Shown here: positions 52,364-60,847 of the stretch, one piece after another
How positions within the stretch are numbered: position 1 is the stretch's first letter
Layout: every line of letters begins with the position of its first letter
Origin: Sphingomonadaceae bacterium
Lineage (GTDB): Bacteria; Pseudomonadota; Alphaproteobacteria; Sphingomonadales; Sphingomonadaceae
Reading direction: 5' to 3'
Length of the DNA stretch: 64,000 nucleotides
NCBI GenBank assembly: GCA_024236155.1
Contig: JACKLA010000008.1
Span: 10,718 to 74,717 of the forward strand
The notes under the pieces: generated by a model
Told to the model about the DNA's origin: nothing
Databases searched by the model: none
Seen by the model: only the letters and a program-made list of their open reading frames with translations
Position numbers and translations under genes: made by a program

Positions 52364-53944
52364 GTGGCGCGATTTCTTTTCGTGTGCACGCTGGCGCTGG
52401 CAAGTTTCGCTGTCACGCCAGTCTCGGCAAAAGTTCTCAACCCCGAACAGGCAAAGCGAGAGGAATTCAAGCCCGAAAGCTTCACCTGCCCGCTTACGGG
52501 CAAGCGGTTCAAACAGGTCGTCACCCATCCGCATTTCCCGCTCGAATCCTATCCCGATGGCAGCCATCCGGGAGACGAATGGATCGACACGCAGATCCCC
52601 GAATGTCCGCAAGACCGGGTGCCGATCCTGCCCGATTATGCAGCGAGCATGGAGGGTGAGGATGCTGGAAGCGGCAGGCTGGTCTATCACACCTACACCG
52701 CCGAGGAGCTTGCCCGCATACCCGGCCTGATCGCGAGCGAGGAATGGGCCGACATGCTCGGGCAGACACGCCACCAGCGCGCATACTGGCTGGCGAAGCA
52801 GCTGGGGCGGCCGAGTTTCGATCGTTTTGAGCTGCTGGTGCATTCACCATGGAGCGCAGAGAACGACGAGCAGAAGCGCGCTGCGCTCGAAGTGCTGATC
52901 AGCGATCTGCCCGCCATCGCTGATGACCTCGACGCGCCGCCGGAATACCGGGTGTTTGCACGGTACTACATGGTCGATGCATTGCGCCAACTGGCCCGCT
53001 TCGACGAGGCGCTGGCGCTGCTCGATCTGCTCGATAAACAGGTGGTCGATGCCGAACCGGGCGAGGACCCGGACTGGGCATATGCGCGCGGCGAATACTC
53101 GCTGCAGCAGGCCCGCGCGATCAAGCTGAAGGACAGCGACCGTTTCGCGATCGAGGCGCTCGATGACCGGACAGCCGGGCGGTTGTGTAGCGATCTGGCA
53201 AGTTACCCGGCCATGCGCGGACCGAATGCAGCACGATCCTGCAAGGCGCGCGAGGAGCGGCTTGCGCGAGAGGACGCGGAACGCGGCGCCGTCCGTGCCC
53301 TGCTCGATGACCGCGCCGCACTCGATATGCAATGCGATGACGCCGCACCCGATGCACGCGACGCGATCCTCGACGAAGCCTGCCGCCAGGCGCTGCACGA
53401 AGCTGACTGGGCCAAAGGCGAGCGCCTGGTCAGGGAACAGCCCGAACAGGTCGCCGCAATATGCGAAGCGGCGGCAGAGCCCGACCGCAACACAGTCCAG
53501 GTTTCCGCATGCACAAGCTATGATTTCACGCTCGGTTATGCAGTGGCCGAGCTGCTCGACGCAGACGATGCGGCCTTCGCCGCGCTGTGCGATGTTGGCA
53601 CGCAATTGGGCTATGGCGCGATATCGCATGGCTGCAAGCTTTCCAGCGAAAGGCGCGATTACCGGCGTGCCGTCGACCTGTGGCAGGACCAGGCATCTCT
53701 GCGCACCACCTGTCGGCGTGACCGGCACAAATGGAGCGGCGACGATTACGAGCATAGGGATCATGCGCACTTTGGCTCGCCTGCAATGCGCAGGAAGACG
53801 GCGAGAAGGCCTCTTACTGGCTCGACAGTTATGGGGAAGAAGGCGCATCCGATCCCAGTCCGCTCCATCGCGCAGCCCTGCCCTATGCCCGCAAGGCCAT
53901 CGATACGGAGCTGCTCGCCGTGCGGCCCAATCGCAGCAGAATGA
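52364..53944 (+). CDS. Exported hypothetical protein, 3' end frameshifted
   Basis: About 526 codons from GTG 52364, chosen because it begins a signal peptide (VARFLFVCTLALASFAVTPVSA) after GGGCGAGGAA. The mature part has FTCPLTGKRFKQVVTHPHFPLESYPDGSHPGDEWID, then TPR-like helices (ALRQLARFDEALALLDLLDKQ) and a Cys-rich helical region (SACTSYDFTLGYAVAELL). Beyond about 53690 the frame looks wrong; the +2 frame instead reads LWLACNAQEDGEKASYWLD...SKPNDPANRRGY to a TAA at 53983-53985. One net indel between about 53690 and 53775 would join them. I do not know its function. Confidence 0.6.
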   Translation: MARFLFVCTLALASFAVTPVSAKVLNPEQAKREEFKPESFTCPLTGKRFKQVVTHPHFPLESYPDGSHPGDEWIDTQIPECPQDRVPILPDYAASMEGEDAGSGRLVYHTYTAEELARIPGLIASEEWADMLGQTRHQRAYWLAKQLGRPSFDRFELLVHSPWSAENDEQKRAALEVLISDLPAIADDLDAPPEYRVFARYYMVDALRQLARFDEALALLDLLDKQVVDAEPGEDPDWAYARGEYSLQQARAIKLKDSDRFAIEALDDRTAGRLCSDLASYPAMRGPNAARSCKAREERLAREDAERGAVRALLDDRAALDMQCDDAAPDARDAILDEACRQALHEADWAKGERLVREQPEQVAAICEAAAEPDRNTVQVSACTSYDFTLGYAVAELLDADDAAFAALCDVGTQLGYGAISHGCKLSSERRDYRRAVDLWQDQASLRTTCRRDRHKWSGDDYEHRDHAHFGSPAMRRKTARRPLTGSTVMGKKAHPIPVRSIAQPCPMPARPSIRSCSPCGPIAAE

Positions 53945-54009
53945 TCTCCAAACCGAATGATCCCGCCAATAGGCGCGGATATTAACCTTCTTTCCCTACC
54001 GCTCCGCCG

Positions 54010-54916
54010 ATGCGTTACTCTGGCGAAATCACTCCGGTGCAGGTGCAGGTGTTTTCCAACCCTAAATCCGGGTCATACGATCCTGCACGGCTGGCCAAGC
54101 TGATCGACTGCCTGCAAACGGGTGGTGCTGCCGTGTCGGAACATCACAGCGAGAACGGCTCCGCCATGCATCGCGCCCGACACGACCCATATCTGCGTAT
54201 CCGGTGGCTGATGGTACCGTGCGCCATGTAGCGATGGCGATGCTGGACAGCGGGCTGACGCCACTGGCCATCCACCCTGCCGGCACAGTCAACCTGCTCG
54301 CGCGCGAAAGCGCTTTCCCGCTCGACCCGGGCCGGTTGAGCGAGCGCATATTGCAGGCCGATGCGATCCATCACCACTACCCTGTCCAGGTGGATGATAC
54401 GCTGTTCTTCGCCTGCGCCAGCGCGGGGCCGGATAGCTACGCCGTGGCCGGATTGTCGCCCCCGGCTCAAGCGATGGATCGGGCGTTTGGCATATGCTGC
54501 TTCCTTCGTCCGCGTGCTGGCAAACTGGCTGCGCCCGAAAATCACCCTGCGTTTTCCCGACCACGAATTGCAGGTGTGAGGCGTTCTTCGTCGCCAAGGG
54601 TCGTTATTATGCCGGACCGTGGAGCTTGCACCGGATGCCCGGATCGACGAGCCGGTGATGCATGTCGTCTCACTCACCTGCGCCCGCCGCCGCGACTTCG
54701 CGCTGTTTGCATGGGATATGCTGCGCGGAAGGGACCCGTCGAAACGGGCTGGTGTAACGCACGGTCACCGATCGGGTTGATATGCGGTGCGACCCCGTCC
54801 CGCTACAGGCTGACGGTGACATAATCGGGGAACTGCCGACGCGCCTTTGCGGTCAGCAGCAAGCCAGTACGGGTTTGCTGACGGTTCGATTTTCCTACAC
54901 GGCTTGCAATTGCTAG
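54010..54916 (+). pseudogene. Diacylglycerol/sphingosine kinase-family pseudogene
   Basis: Pieces of a DAGK-catalytic-domain protein are spread over three frames. Frame 0 has VQVFSNPKSGS and LIDCLQTGGAAV. A shifted frame has APDTTHICVSGG, the next DGTVRHVAMAMLDSGLTPLA, HPAGTVNLLARE and CASAGPDSYAVAGLSP. Frame 0 again has RLKRWIGRLAYAA...FPDHEL, then come CEAFFVAKGRYYAGPW, DEPVMHVVSL...AWDMLRGRDP, and last DPVPLQADGDIIGELP to the TAG at 54914. At least six single-base shifts lie near 54165-54185, 54210, the C-run at 54458-54463, 54575, 54635 and 54755. The gene cannot make the full kinase. Confidence 0.75.
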
Positions 54917-55335
54917 AGCCAGCGCGCCTTCCTGTTGGAGTTTGCGCCTGTGCCGGTCGCTGGATGCCAGCCTGTCGAAATCTGCTGTTGCGATCGTCCC
55001 GCTTTGTCCGTGTTGGACAACAAAAGTGACACAGCCCGCACGAGATTTTGCCATCATATAATTGTATTTACTAGATTTTCTATGCCGAAGACCGATGCAT
55101 AGAACCCACCGTCCGTGTGCCAACGCCCGACAGAGCGTGCGCATCGCCGCCACAGTGTCAGGGGTGTCAACACCTTTGCGGAAAAACAAGCCGATCACCT
55201 GTCAGACCTGTCAACACCCCCTCCCGCGCAGGGCTGGCACGGACCGTTACGGTCAGCCTTGCCCGCGCAAGCGGTTCTTGATTGCCCCTGCCCCCGCCAT
55301 TGCTAACGCGCCGCCAAGCTAGGAGCACTGCCAAA
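54917..55335. promoter_or_regulatory. Intergenic region before argG with two copies of a TGTCA double motif
   Basis: About 420 bp without a convincing gene. It holds TGTCA-GGGG-TGTCAACACC at 55156-55174 and TGTCA-GACC-TGTCAACACC at 55200-55218, a 44-bp spacing that would put both on one face of the helix. They lie 118-180 bp before argG and look like binding sites for a dimeric or tandem regulator. The argG ribosome-binding site AGGAG is at 55321. Short open frames here have no recognisable content. Confidence 0.45.
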
Positions 55336-56562
55336 ATGTCCGACATCAAACGGGTTGTTCTCGCCTATTCCGGCGGCCTCGATACTTCCGTCATCGCCAA
55401 GTGGCTCGAGGTCGAGCGCGGGCTGGAGGTTGTCACCTTCACCGCCGATCTGGGCCAGGGCGAGGAAATCGAGCCTGCCCGGGCCAAGGCGCGCGCGATG
55501 GGTATCCCGGACAAGCACATCTTCATCGAAGATGTGCGCGAGGAATTCGTGCGCGATTTCGTGTTCCCGATGATGCGCGCCAACGCCCGGTATGAGGGCG
55601 ACTACCTTCTCGGCACCAGCATCGCCCGCCCGCTGATCTCGAAGCGGCTGGTGGAGATCGCGCATGAAACCGGCGCCGATGCCATCGCGCATGGTGCGAC
55701 CGGCAAGGGCAATGATCAGGTGCGGTTTGAACTGTCGGCCTATGCGCTCGACCCGAGCATCCGCGTGATCGCTCCGTGGCGCGAATGGGATTTGACCAGC
55801 CGCACCGCGCTGATCGCATGGGCGGAAAAGCACCAGATTGCGGTGCCGAAGGACAAGCGCGGCGAAAGCCCTTTCTCGACCGATGCGAACCTGCTGCACA
55901 CATCCTCCGAAGGGAAGGTGCTGGAAGATCCTTGGGAGGAGACTCCCGACTATGTCTATTCGCGCACCGACCACCCCGAGGACGCGCCCGACACACCTGA
56001 ATATATCGAGATCGAATTCGAGAAAGGTGACGGGGTTGCGCTGAATGGCACGGCGATGTCACCCGCCACCCTGCTTGCCGCACTCAATGATCTTGGCCGC
56101 AAGCATGGCGTCGGGCGGCTCGACCTGGTCGAAAACCGCTTCGTGGGCATGAAATCGCGCGGCATGTATGAGACGCCGGGCGGCGAGATCTACGCCCGGG
56201 CGCATCGCGGGATCGAACAGATAACGCTCGATCGCGGCGCGGCGCATCTCAAGGACGAGCTGATGCCGAAATATGCCGAGCTGATCTATAACGGCTTCTG
56301 GTTCGCGCCCGAGCGCGAGATGTTGCAGGCAGCGATCGACCTGTCGCAGGAGAAAGTCGGCGGTACGGTGCGGCTCAAGCTTTACAAGGGCAATGCAATG
56401 GTGGTGGGCCGCAAGTCCGCCAATTCGCTCTACTCAGAGGCGCATGTCACCTTTGAGGACGATGCCGGTGCCTATGACCAGAAGGATGCGGAAGGCTTTA
56501 TCAGGCTCAATGCGCTGCGCCTGAAGTTGCTCGCCCAGAGGGATCGCCAGCGGAATCGATGA
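55336..56562 (+). CDS. argG: Argininosuccinate synthase
   Basis: A 408-residue ATP-dependent ligase joining citrulline and aspartate in arginine synthesis. It begins KRVVLAYSGGLDTSVIAKWL (PP-loop SGGLDTS), with EEIEPARAKARAMG, YLLGTSIARPLISK, HGATGKGNDQVRFEL and DLVENRFVGMKSRGMYETPGG. Length is normal. ATG 55336 has AGGAG upstream; the in-frame ATG at 55282 is rejected. Confidence 0.96.
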   Translation: MSDIKRVVLAYSGGLDTSVIAKWLEVERGLEVVTFTADLGQGEEIEPARAKARAMGIPDKHIFIEDVREEFVRDFVFPMMRANARYEGDYLLGTSIARPLISKRLVEIAHETGADAIAHGATGKGNDQVRFELSAYALDPSIRVIAPWREWDLTSRTALIAWAEKHQIAVPKDKRGESPFSTDANLLHTSSEGKVLEDPWEETPDYVYSRTDHPEDAPDTPEYIEIEFEKGDGVALNGTAMSPATLLAALNDLGRKHGVGRLDLVENRFVGMKSRGMYETPGGEIYARAHRGIEQITLDRGAAHLKDELMPKYAELIYNGFWFAPEREMLQAAIDLSQEKVGGTVRLKLYKGNAMVVGRKSANSLYSEAHVTFEDDAGAYDQKDAEGFIRLNALRLKLLAQRDRQRNR

Positions 56563-56578
56563 GTTTTCCCGCACTGCG

Positions 56579-56601
56579 GCATCGTGGCCGGGGCACGATG
56601 C
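56579..56601 (+). terminator. Hairpin after argG
   Basis: GCATCGTG-GCCGGGG-CACGATGC is a perfect 8-bp stem 17 bp beyond the argG stop. No T-run follows, so it may be a Rho-assisted terminator or 3'-end stabiliser. Confidence 0.45.
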
Positions 56602-56615
56602 GACGAGCCGTTGAG

Positions 56616-56658
56616 TTATCCACCCTTGTCCACCGCGAAATCGGGGAAAAGTGGATAA
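56616..56658. promoter_or_regulatory. Cluster of three DnaA-box-like sequences
   Basis: TTATCCAC (56616-56623), TTGTCCAC (56626-56633) and the inverted GTGGATAA (56651-56658) lie within 43 bp. Two match the core of the DnaA consensus TTATCCACA and one has the tolerated A-to-G change. They start the 860-bp non-coding region between argG and rlpA. Confidence 0.5.
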
Positions 56659-57200
56659 GTCGAACTTGCAAAGCTTGAACGACTCGGTCGGAAGGCGCAG
56701 CTTCAACTCATCGGAAGGACGAGAAAAGCACTTCGATTGACGATCTAACGATCTGAAATCAAAGCGATTTTCAAAACCAACCGAGGTTGCGGTCACTGTC
56801 CGCGCGGTCTTTGAGGACCATAAGCCGAAGGTTTCGACCGGAAGCAAGTGGGCCGTTCGAGAAGAACGCGAAAGCAGACCGTAGCTGGCCGGAAATCCCG
56901 GCATGCAGTCGAGGGAAACGTCTGGACCCAGGTCGGGACGGAGCCGCCAGAGACAGCAGGCCAACAGGGATGGAAGGTCTCGGGAACGGACGCATCGAAG
57001 GAACAGCCTCTGGCTGGGAATACGAAGCGGAAGACCCCGGATGCCGGTGCGAGCGCCGGTGACAGAACCGGAATTCCGGCTTGCCGGAAGGAAGGGAAAA
57101 CATCGGGTGCCAAGTGCTCTCTGAATGGTTCGCCAGGAAGAAAGTCCACGCGCCGGTGAGAGTGGGGTCGGTAGCAATACCGGCCCCATTTGCCGTTTTA
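56659..57200 (+). other. Non-coding region, possible structured RNA
   Basis: About 540 bp with no convincing gene. The plus strand is purine-rich with about ten GGAA tetramers. It holds several hairpins (GCCGG/CCGGC at 56888-56902; GGTC/GACC at 56806-56819; CCAGAG near 56946 with CTCTGG near 57008) and ends with a strong stem, TGGGGTCGGTA/TACCGGCCCCA (57163-57188), closed by a GCAA tetraloop and followed by ATTTGCCGTTTT. The GNRA loop and terminator-like tail point to a plus-strand RNA. It is not RNase P, tmRNA, 6S or SRP RNA by any motif I can see. A stop-free minus-strand frame here has shadow-like composition. Confidence 0.3.
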
Positions 57201-57424
57201 ACGCTCCTCGCAGGCCGGATCGACAGGCGATTCTCATCCGGTTTTCCATCCCAAACAGCCCGGATTAACGTTTTACATGAAGGGAAAAACCGGCGTCAGG
57301 CCGCGTTTTTCACTCATTTCAGCGACCAGGCGAGCCACACCGTCGATCAGTCGAGTTTCGGGTTTGGAACCCTTAACCCCTGTCGGCTAACGGGCGCTCG
57401 CTTCTGACGTTTGGGAGAACCCAA

Positions 57425-57937
57425 ATGCTGAAAACGATGATCCAGAGAACAACCCTCACCCGCGCCCTTGTGGCATCGCTTGCGCTGCTGGCACCCGTTT
57501 CGGCGGCCAATCCCGCTGTGACCGATGCCGAGTTCGAGCAGACCTTCGCGCCGTTCGATACGGAAGCGCCTGCACCGCAGGTCGAAGGTGACGTGGTCGA
57601 CCTCGCCGAGATCGAACCCGCAGTCGAGGCGGAACCCGCCACGACCTCACTGGGTTCCGGTGTTGCCTCCTATTACGGTCGCAAGTTCCACGGCCGCCGT
57701 ACCGCCAATGGCGAGCGGTTCGATATGCATGCGATGACCGCAGCGCACCGCACCCTTCCCTTCGGCAGCCGCGTCCGCGTGACCAACCCGTCGAACGGTC
57801 GCGCTGTGGTGGTCCGCATCAATGACCGCGGCCCCTACGCACATGGCCGCACAATCGATCTCAGCCGTGCTGCAGCGACCGAAATCGGCCTCGTCGCCCG
57901 CGGGCATGGGACCGTTCAGCTCGAACTGTTGAAGTAA
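57425..57937 (+). CDS. rlpA: RlpA-family septal ring lytic transglycosylase-like protein
   Basis: A 170-residue exported protein (signal peptide ending PVSA) with an acidic, Pro/Glu-rich linker to about residue 75 and an RlpA double-psi beta-barrel domain: GSGVASYYGRKFHGRRTANGERFDMHAMTAAHRTLPFGSRVRVTNPSNGRAVVVRINDRGPYAHGRTIDLS. The key His and Asp (AAHRTLPFG, INDRGP) of the lytic fold are present. There is no SPOR domain, so it is a short RlpA. Start at ATG 57425, or ATG 57437. It overlaps the converging gene by 22 bp. Confidence 0.85.
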   Translation: MLKTMIQRTTLTRALVASLALLAPVSAANPAVTDAEFEQTFAPFDTEAPAPQVEGDVVDLAEIEPAVEAEPATTSLGSGVASYYGRKFHGRRTANGERFDMHAMTAAHRTLPFGSRVRVTNPSNGRAVVVRINDRGPYAHGRTIDLSRAAATEIGLVARGHGTVQLELLK

Positions 57938-59595
57938 GCACCGGCGCCTTGGTTGAGCTTCATTCCGAAGGTCAGCAGCACTCCCTGCGATGACAGGCGC
58001 TCGAAGTCGCTGTCGATGACCTCATCGAGGAAGCGAAATTCATAGCTTTCCCCGCCCAGGTCTAGTCTCGCATCGAGACGGAGGTGCATGTCGTCGCGGT
58101 CAAGCTTGCGGTTGAGCAAGGATGACAAGTCCAGCATCGCATCGATCCGTGTCGTTCGATCGCTGAACTTCAGGCTCCCTCCGTCGATTTCGAAGTCCAT
58201 CGCATCGCGCCCTACACCGATCGACAGTTCCGGCCCTCCGTCGGTCCGGTATTTTGCCGATGCACCGAAGAAGGTCATGCGATTGCCATCACGCTCCTGC
58301 GGGTTTCCTGACGAATTGCCGCCGGTCAGCATCACATTGCCACCGAGCGACCAGTCCCCCAATTGGATCGAATGGTCGACCAGGATCGTCTCGTCCACCT
58401 GAAGCCGGGCGCCTGGTGAAGTCGGCTGCTCCCATTGCTCCTCACGCTCGTAGGTCAGCAGGGTGTCGCCAAGCATGGTCGACCACACACCCACCGCGCT
58501 GAACGAATGGCCGTCGAAATACCTCACCCCCGGTTCGGAATATCGCTCGCGGCGGTGCCGACCGAACTCGAGGCTTAACGAGAGCGGGGCGAGCGAGGCC
58601 AGCACCCCATCCTCAGCCGCGAGTTGGGGGAACAGCGCAAGCGGCATCACATCGAGCCCCACCTTATCCCGCTCAAGCCGCGCCTGATTTGATGACAGGC
58701 CTTGCAGGGTGATGCCATGCGATGCCGTGGCGGACCTCGCGTAGCTTAGCGACCACCCTGAGCGGCCAAGTGATCCCTTCCAGCGGTGACTGTCGAAATA
58801 GGCGTTGGAGTGTTGCCTCCAGGATCCCGCGATGCTCCAGCCGCCCAGCCTGGCCTTGCTGCCAATCGCCAGCTCATCCCCGCCAATAGCGAAGAGTTGC
58901 AGTGGAGCCGCCAGTGCGACCGGCCGGTAATTGCCGGCCGACGTGCGATAGCTCGCATCGACAGTCCATTTCGCTCCCTTCCCGTCGAGCAGCCTTGCTT
59001 CGATCCGGTGCGACTGCGCCCACCCCGCATGCTCTGCTGTCCTGAGCGGTTGCAGCGGGGAGTTGGCGATGGGGGTCCGCCAGCTCCGGCTCCATCCGAT
59101 CTCGCTCTCCAGCGACAGGCGCTCGTCGAGCAGGCTGCTGTCGAGCGCCAGGGTGGCGATCGTCACTTCGCCGCTGGTCCCGGGCAGGTAGTCACCGAAC
59201 TGGCGATCGAGCACCAGCCCGGCGTCGCTTTCCCTCGCAAAGGCGGTTCTCACCCTGAAGCTGTTGCCCTCCGCTTCGAACTGCGAGGCAAGCGTCAGGC
59301 CGATGGTCGTATCATCGAACGGGCATCCGACGGCATCGCCCGCATTGGCCAGCCGCATATCCGCGTGACCGCAGGCCCCGTCAACGTCGAGCACGGGCAG
59401 CACAGTGACCTCCCGCCGCTCGACCGCGGCACGAAGGGGCAGCACTTCGGAAGCGGCATCCGCCTCCTGCGCCAGCGCCGCCCCGCTGCCCGCCCCGGCC
59501 ATGCCAAGGCCCAGCAGCCCCGATATGAGTCTTGCCCGTTTCACGCCCGATCTGCCCGACAGCGCAGCCCGGACCCGTGAGAGGCGAGGCTGCAC
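57916..59595 (-). CDS. Exported beta-barrel-like outer-membrane protein
   Basis: A 559-residue protein with a signal peptide (ISGLLGLGMAGAGSGAALAQ). If translation begins at GTG 59544 (VKRARLISG) the signal has normal length; ATG 59595 gives a longer N-region. The body is rich in alternating polar/hydrophobic strands with aromatic ends (SGWSLSYARSATASHGITLQG, LSLEFGRHRRERYSEPGVRYF), as in outer-membrane barrels. One short Cys pair is near the N-terminus (ACGHADM, GCPFDD). I recognise no family. It is tail-to-tail with rlpA. Confidence 0.6.
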   Translation of the reverse strand: MQPRLSRVRAALSGRSGVKRARLISGLLGLGMAGAGSGAALAQEADAASEVLPLRAAVERREVTVLPVLDVDGACGHADMRLANAGDAVGCPFDDTTIGLTLASQFEAEGNSFRVRTAFARESDAGLVLDRQFGDYLPGTSGEVTIATLALDSSLLDERLSLESEIGWSRSWRTPIANSPLQPLRTAEHAGWAQSHRIEARLLDGKGAKWTVDASYRTSAGNYRPVALAAPLQLFAIGGDELAIGSKARLGGWSIAGSWRQHSNAYFDSHRWKGSLGRSGWSLSYARSATASHGITLQGLSSNQARLERDKVGLDVMPLALFPQLAAEDGVLASLAPLSLSLEFGRHRRERYSEPGVRYFDGHSFSAVGVWSTMLGDTLLTYEREEQWEQPTSPGARLQVDETILVDHSIQLGDWSLGGNVMLTGGNSSGNPQERDGNRMTFFGASAKYRTDGGPELSIGVGRDAMDFEIDGGSLKFSDRTTRIDAMLDLSSLLNRKLDRDDMHLRLDARLDLGGESYEFRFLDEVIDSDFERLSSQGVLLTFGMKLNQGAGAYFNSSS

Positions 59596-59610
59596 TTCAT
59601 CGGTTCGCGC

Positions 59611-59979
59611 TCAGTCGCGGCGGCGGCAGACGGCGGTGGCCTTGCCGCCCGGCGTGATCACCAGGCGCGATTCGGTTGCCGGGCCGCCCGGCGTGAAGCA
59701 GCCGAAGCCTTCGAGCTTGATCGCCTTCTTCAATTCCGGCCCGGCGACGACATCGAGGTTGCACACGAACATCGCATTGCCGCTGCTGGTCAGCACCTGG
59801 ATCGCCCCATCACTGGTGGCGAGGGTGACCGGCCCCTCTGGCGTGTTCACCGTCCCGCCGCAGCTCGACTGGTTGACGACGAATGCCGCATTGTCCGACT
59901 GCGCAGTCCCCGGTGTGCCGGCGAAAGCCAGCGTGGCGGCGATGGCGGCAGCGCCGGCGGCGATAACGGATTTCCTCAT
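59611..59979 (-). CDS. Small exported hypothetical protein
   Basis: A 122-residue protein with signal peptide MRKSVIAAGAAAIAATLAFAGTPGTAQ. The mature 95 residues carry four Cys (SSCGG, MFVCN, GFGCFTPGG, AVCRR), suggesting two disulfides in the periplasm. No known domain is recognised. ATG 59979 is chosen over an ATG six codons upstream because the signal peptide starts there. It lies 16 bp upstream of the barrel-like gene and may share its transcript. Confidence 0.65.
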   Translation of the reverse strand: MRKSVIAAGAAAIAATLAFAGTPGTAQSDNAAFVVNQSSCGGTVNTPEGPVTLATSDGAIQVLTSSGNAMFVCNLDVVAGPELKKAIKLEGFGCFTPGGPATESRLVITPGGKATAVCRRRD

Positions 59980-60125
59980 TTCATGCTCCTGTCTCACAAG
60001 TACAGACAGGTGGCTCGCATCGTTATGGTTCTTATCGGCGAGTCACCTCCCCACGACTCGCGACCGGGGCAATTGTAACACGCGGCAGCCCGCCCGATTG
60101 GCCAAACGCGACATATCCGCAGCCC

Positions 60126-60746
60126 CTACAATTCCAGCTCGCTCACATCGCGGAAGCTGCCGATCTTGCCGCGCACGAAGGTGTTGAACGCGATCGAGCG
60201 GCGATCCATCTGCGAATTGTTGACCTCGACATAGTGCTGCAGCGCGCTGGAAAACAGCACCAAGTCCCCCTTGGTCGGCACCACCGCATTGCGCGGCGCG
60301 TTGTAGATGTTCTGCTTCTCGCCATTCACCGCGATTTCCAGCTGGCGATAGTGATTGTGCCGCTCGAAGATCATGTTGCCCGGCGGGTCGGGCAGGTCGG
60401 TGTAATAGAGCGAGCCCGAGACCAGCGAGTTCGAATGGGTATGCCCGTGCATCCCCACCCCCGGCGGGTTCATCAGCGACCAGCTCTGCGTCACCGCCAG
60501 CGTCTGGTCGATCCCCATCACCTCGCGCGCGAATGTGTCGAGCGCCTCCTGCACCGCAGCCTTGATGCTCTTCATCTCGGGCCGTTCGAACAGGTACAGC
60601 TCGACCGAGATCTTGTTGACCTGGTTGTCGAGCATTTTGAGGTTCTTGATGAACTTCTCCTGCTTCGGCGTGATCGCATCGGCGATGTTGGTCTTGAAAT
60701 ACGGCTCCGCAAACAGCGGTTTGACGTCGAAAGCGCGTGCGGCCAT
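60126..60746 (-). CDS. Putative 2-oxoglutarate/Fe(II)-dependent oxygenase
   Basis: A 206-residue protein of the 2OG-FeII_Oxy_5 type. The jelly-roll core shows SWSLMNPPGVGMHGHTHSNSLVSGSLYYTDLP (iron His and nearby residues), NIYNAPRNAVVPTKGDLVLFSSALQHYVEVNNS with the second iron His, and DRRSIAFNTFVRGKIG with the 2-oxoglutarate-binding Arg/Ser. The family includes phage and bacterial oxygenases of unknown substrate. The start ATG 60746 is used; the open frame continues upstream without similarity. Confidence 0.8.
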   Translation of the reverse strand: MAARAFDVKPLFAEPYFKTNIADAITPKQEKFIKNLKMLDNQVNKISVELYLFERPEMKSIKAAVQEALDTFAREVMGIDQTLAVTQSWSLMNPPGVGMHGHTHSNSLVSGSLYYTDLPDPPGNMIFERHNHYRQLEIAVNGEKQNIYNAPRNAVVPTKGDLVLFSSALQHYVEVNNSQMDRRSIAFNTFVRGKIGSFRDVSELEL

Positions 60747-60847
60747 CGGCTTACATTCCTCAGATTCAGTCCCGCCACCTACATAAACGCCAGATGAACA
60801 AGCCCGCAAGGGGCAGCGTCACGCACCCGCGCCGCCCCCTCGGTGCG

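Noticed and set aside
54803..55322. Short open frames on both strands between the kinase remnant and argG
   Set aside because: They overlap each other and the pseudogene and have no ribosome-binding sites or recognisable sequence.
56616..57200. Chromosomal replication origin
   Set aside because: Three DnaA boxes are suggestive, but no AT-rich unwinding region or origin-linked genes such as dnaA, hemE or parAB are present.
56434..57249. 271-codon minus-strand open frame after argG
   Set aside because: It overlaps the argG 3' end antisense, is Arg/Ser/Leu-rich with no motif, and the plus strand's purine bias explains the lack of stops.
57200..57424. TTAACG and TTAACC sequences before rlpA as CtrA sites
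   Set aside because: None has the full TTAA-N7-TTAA spacing.
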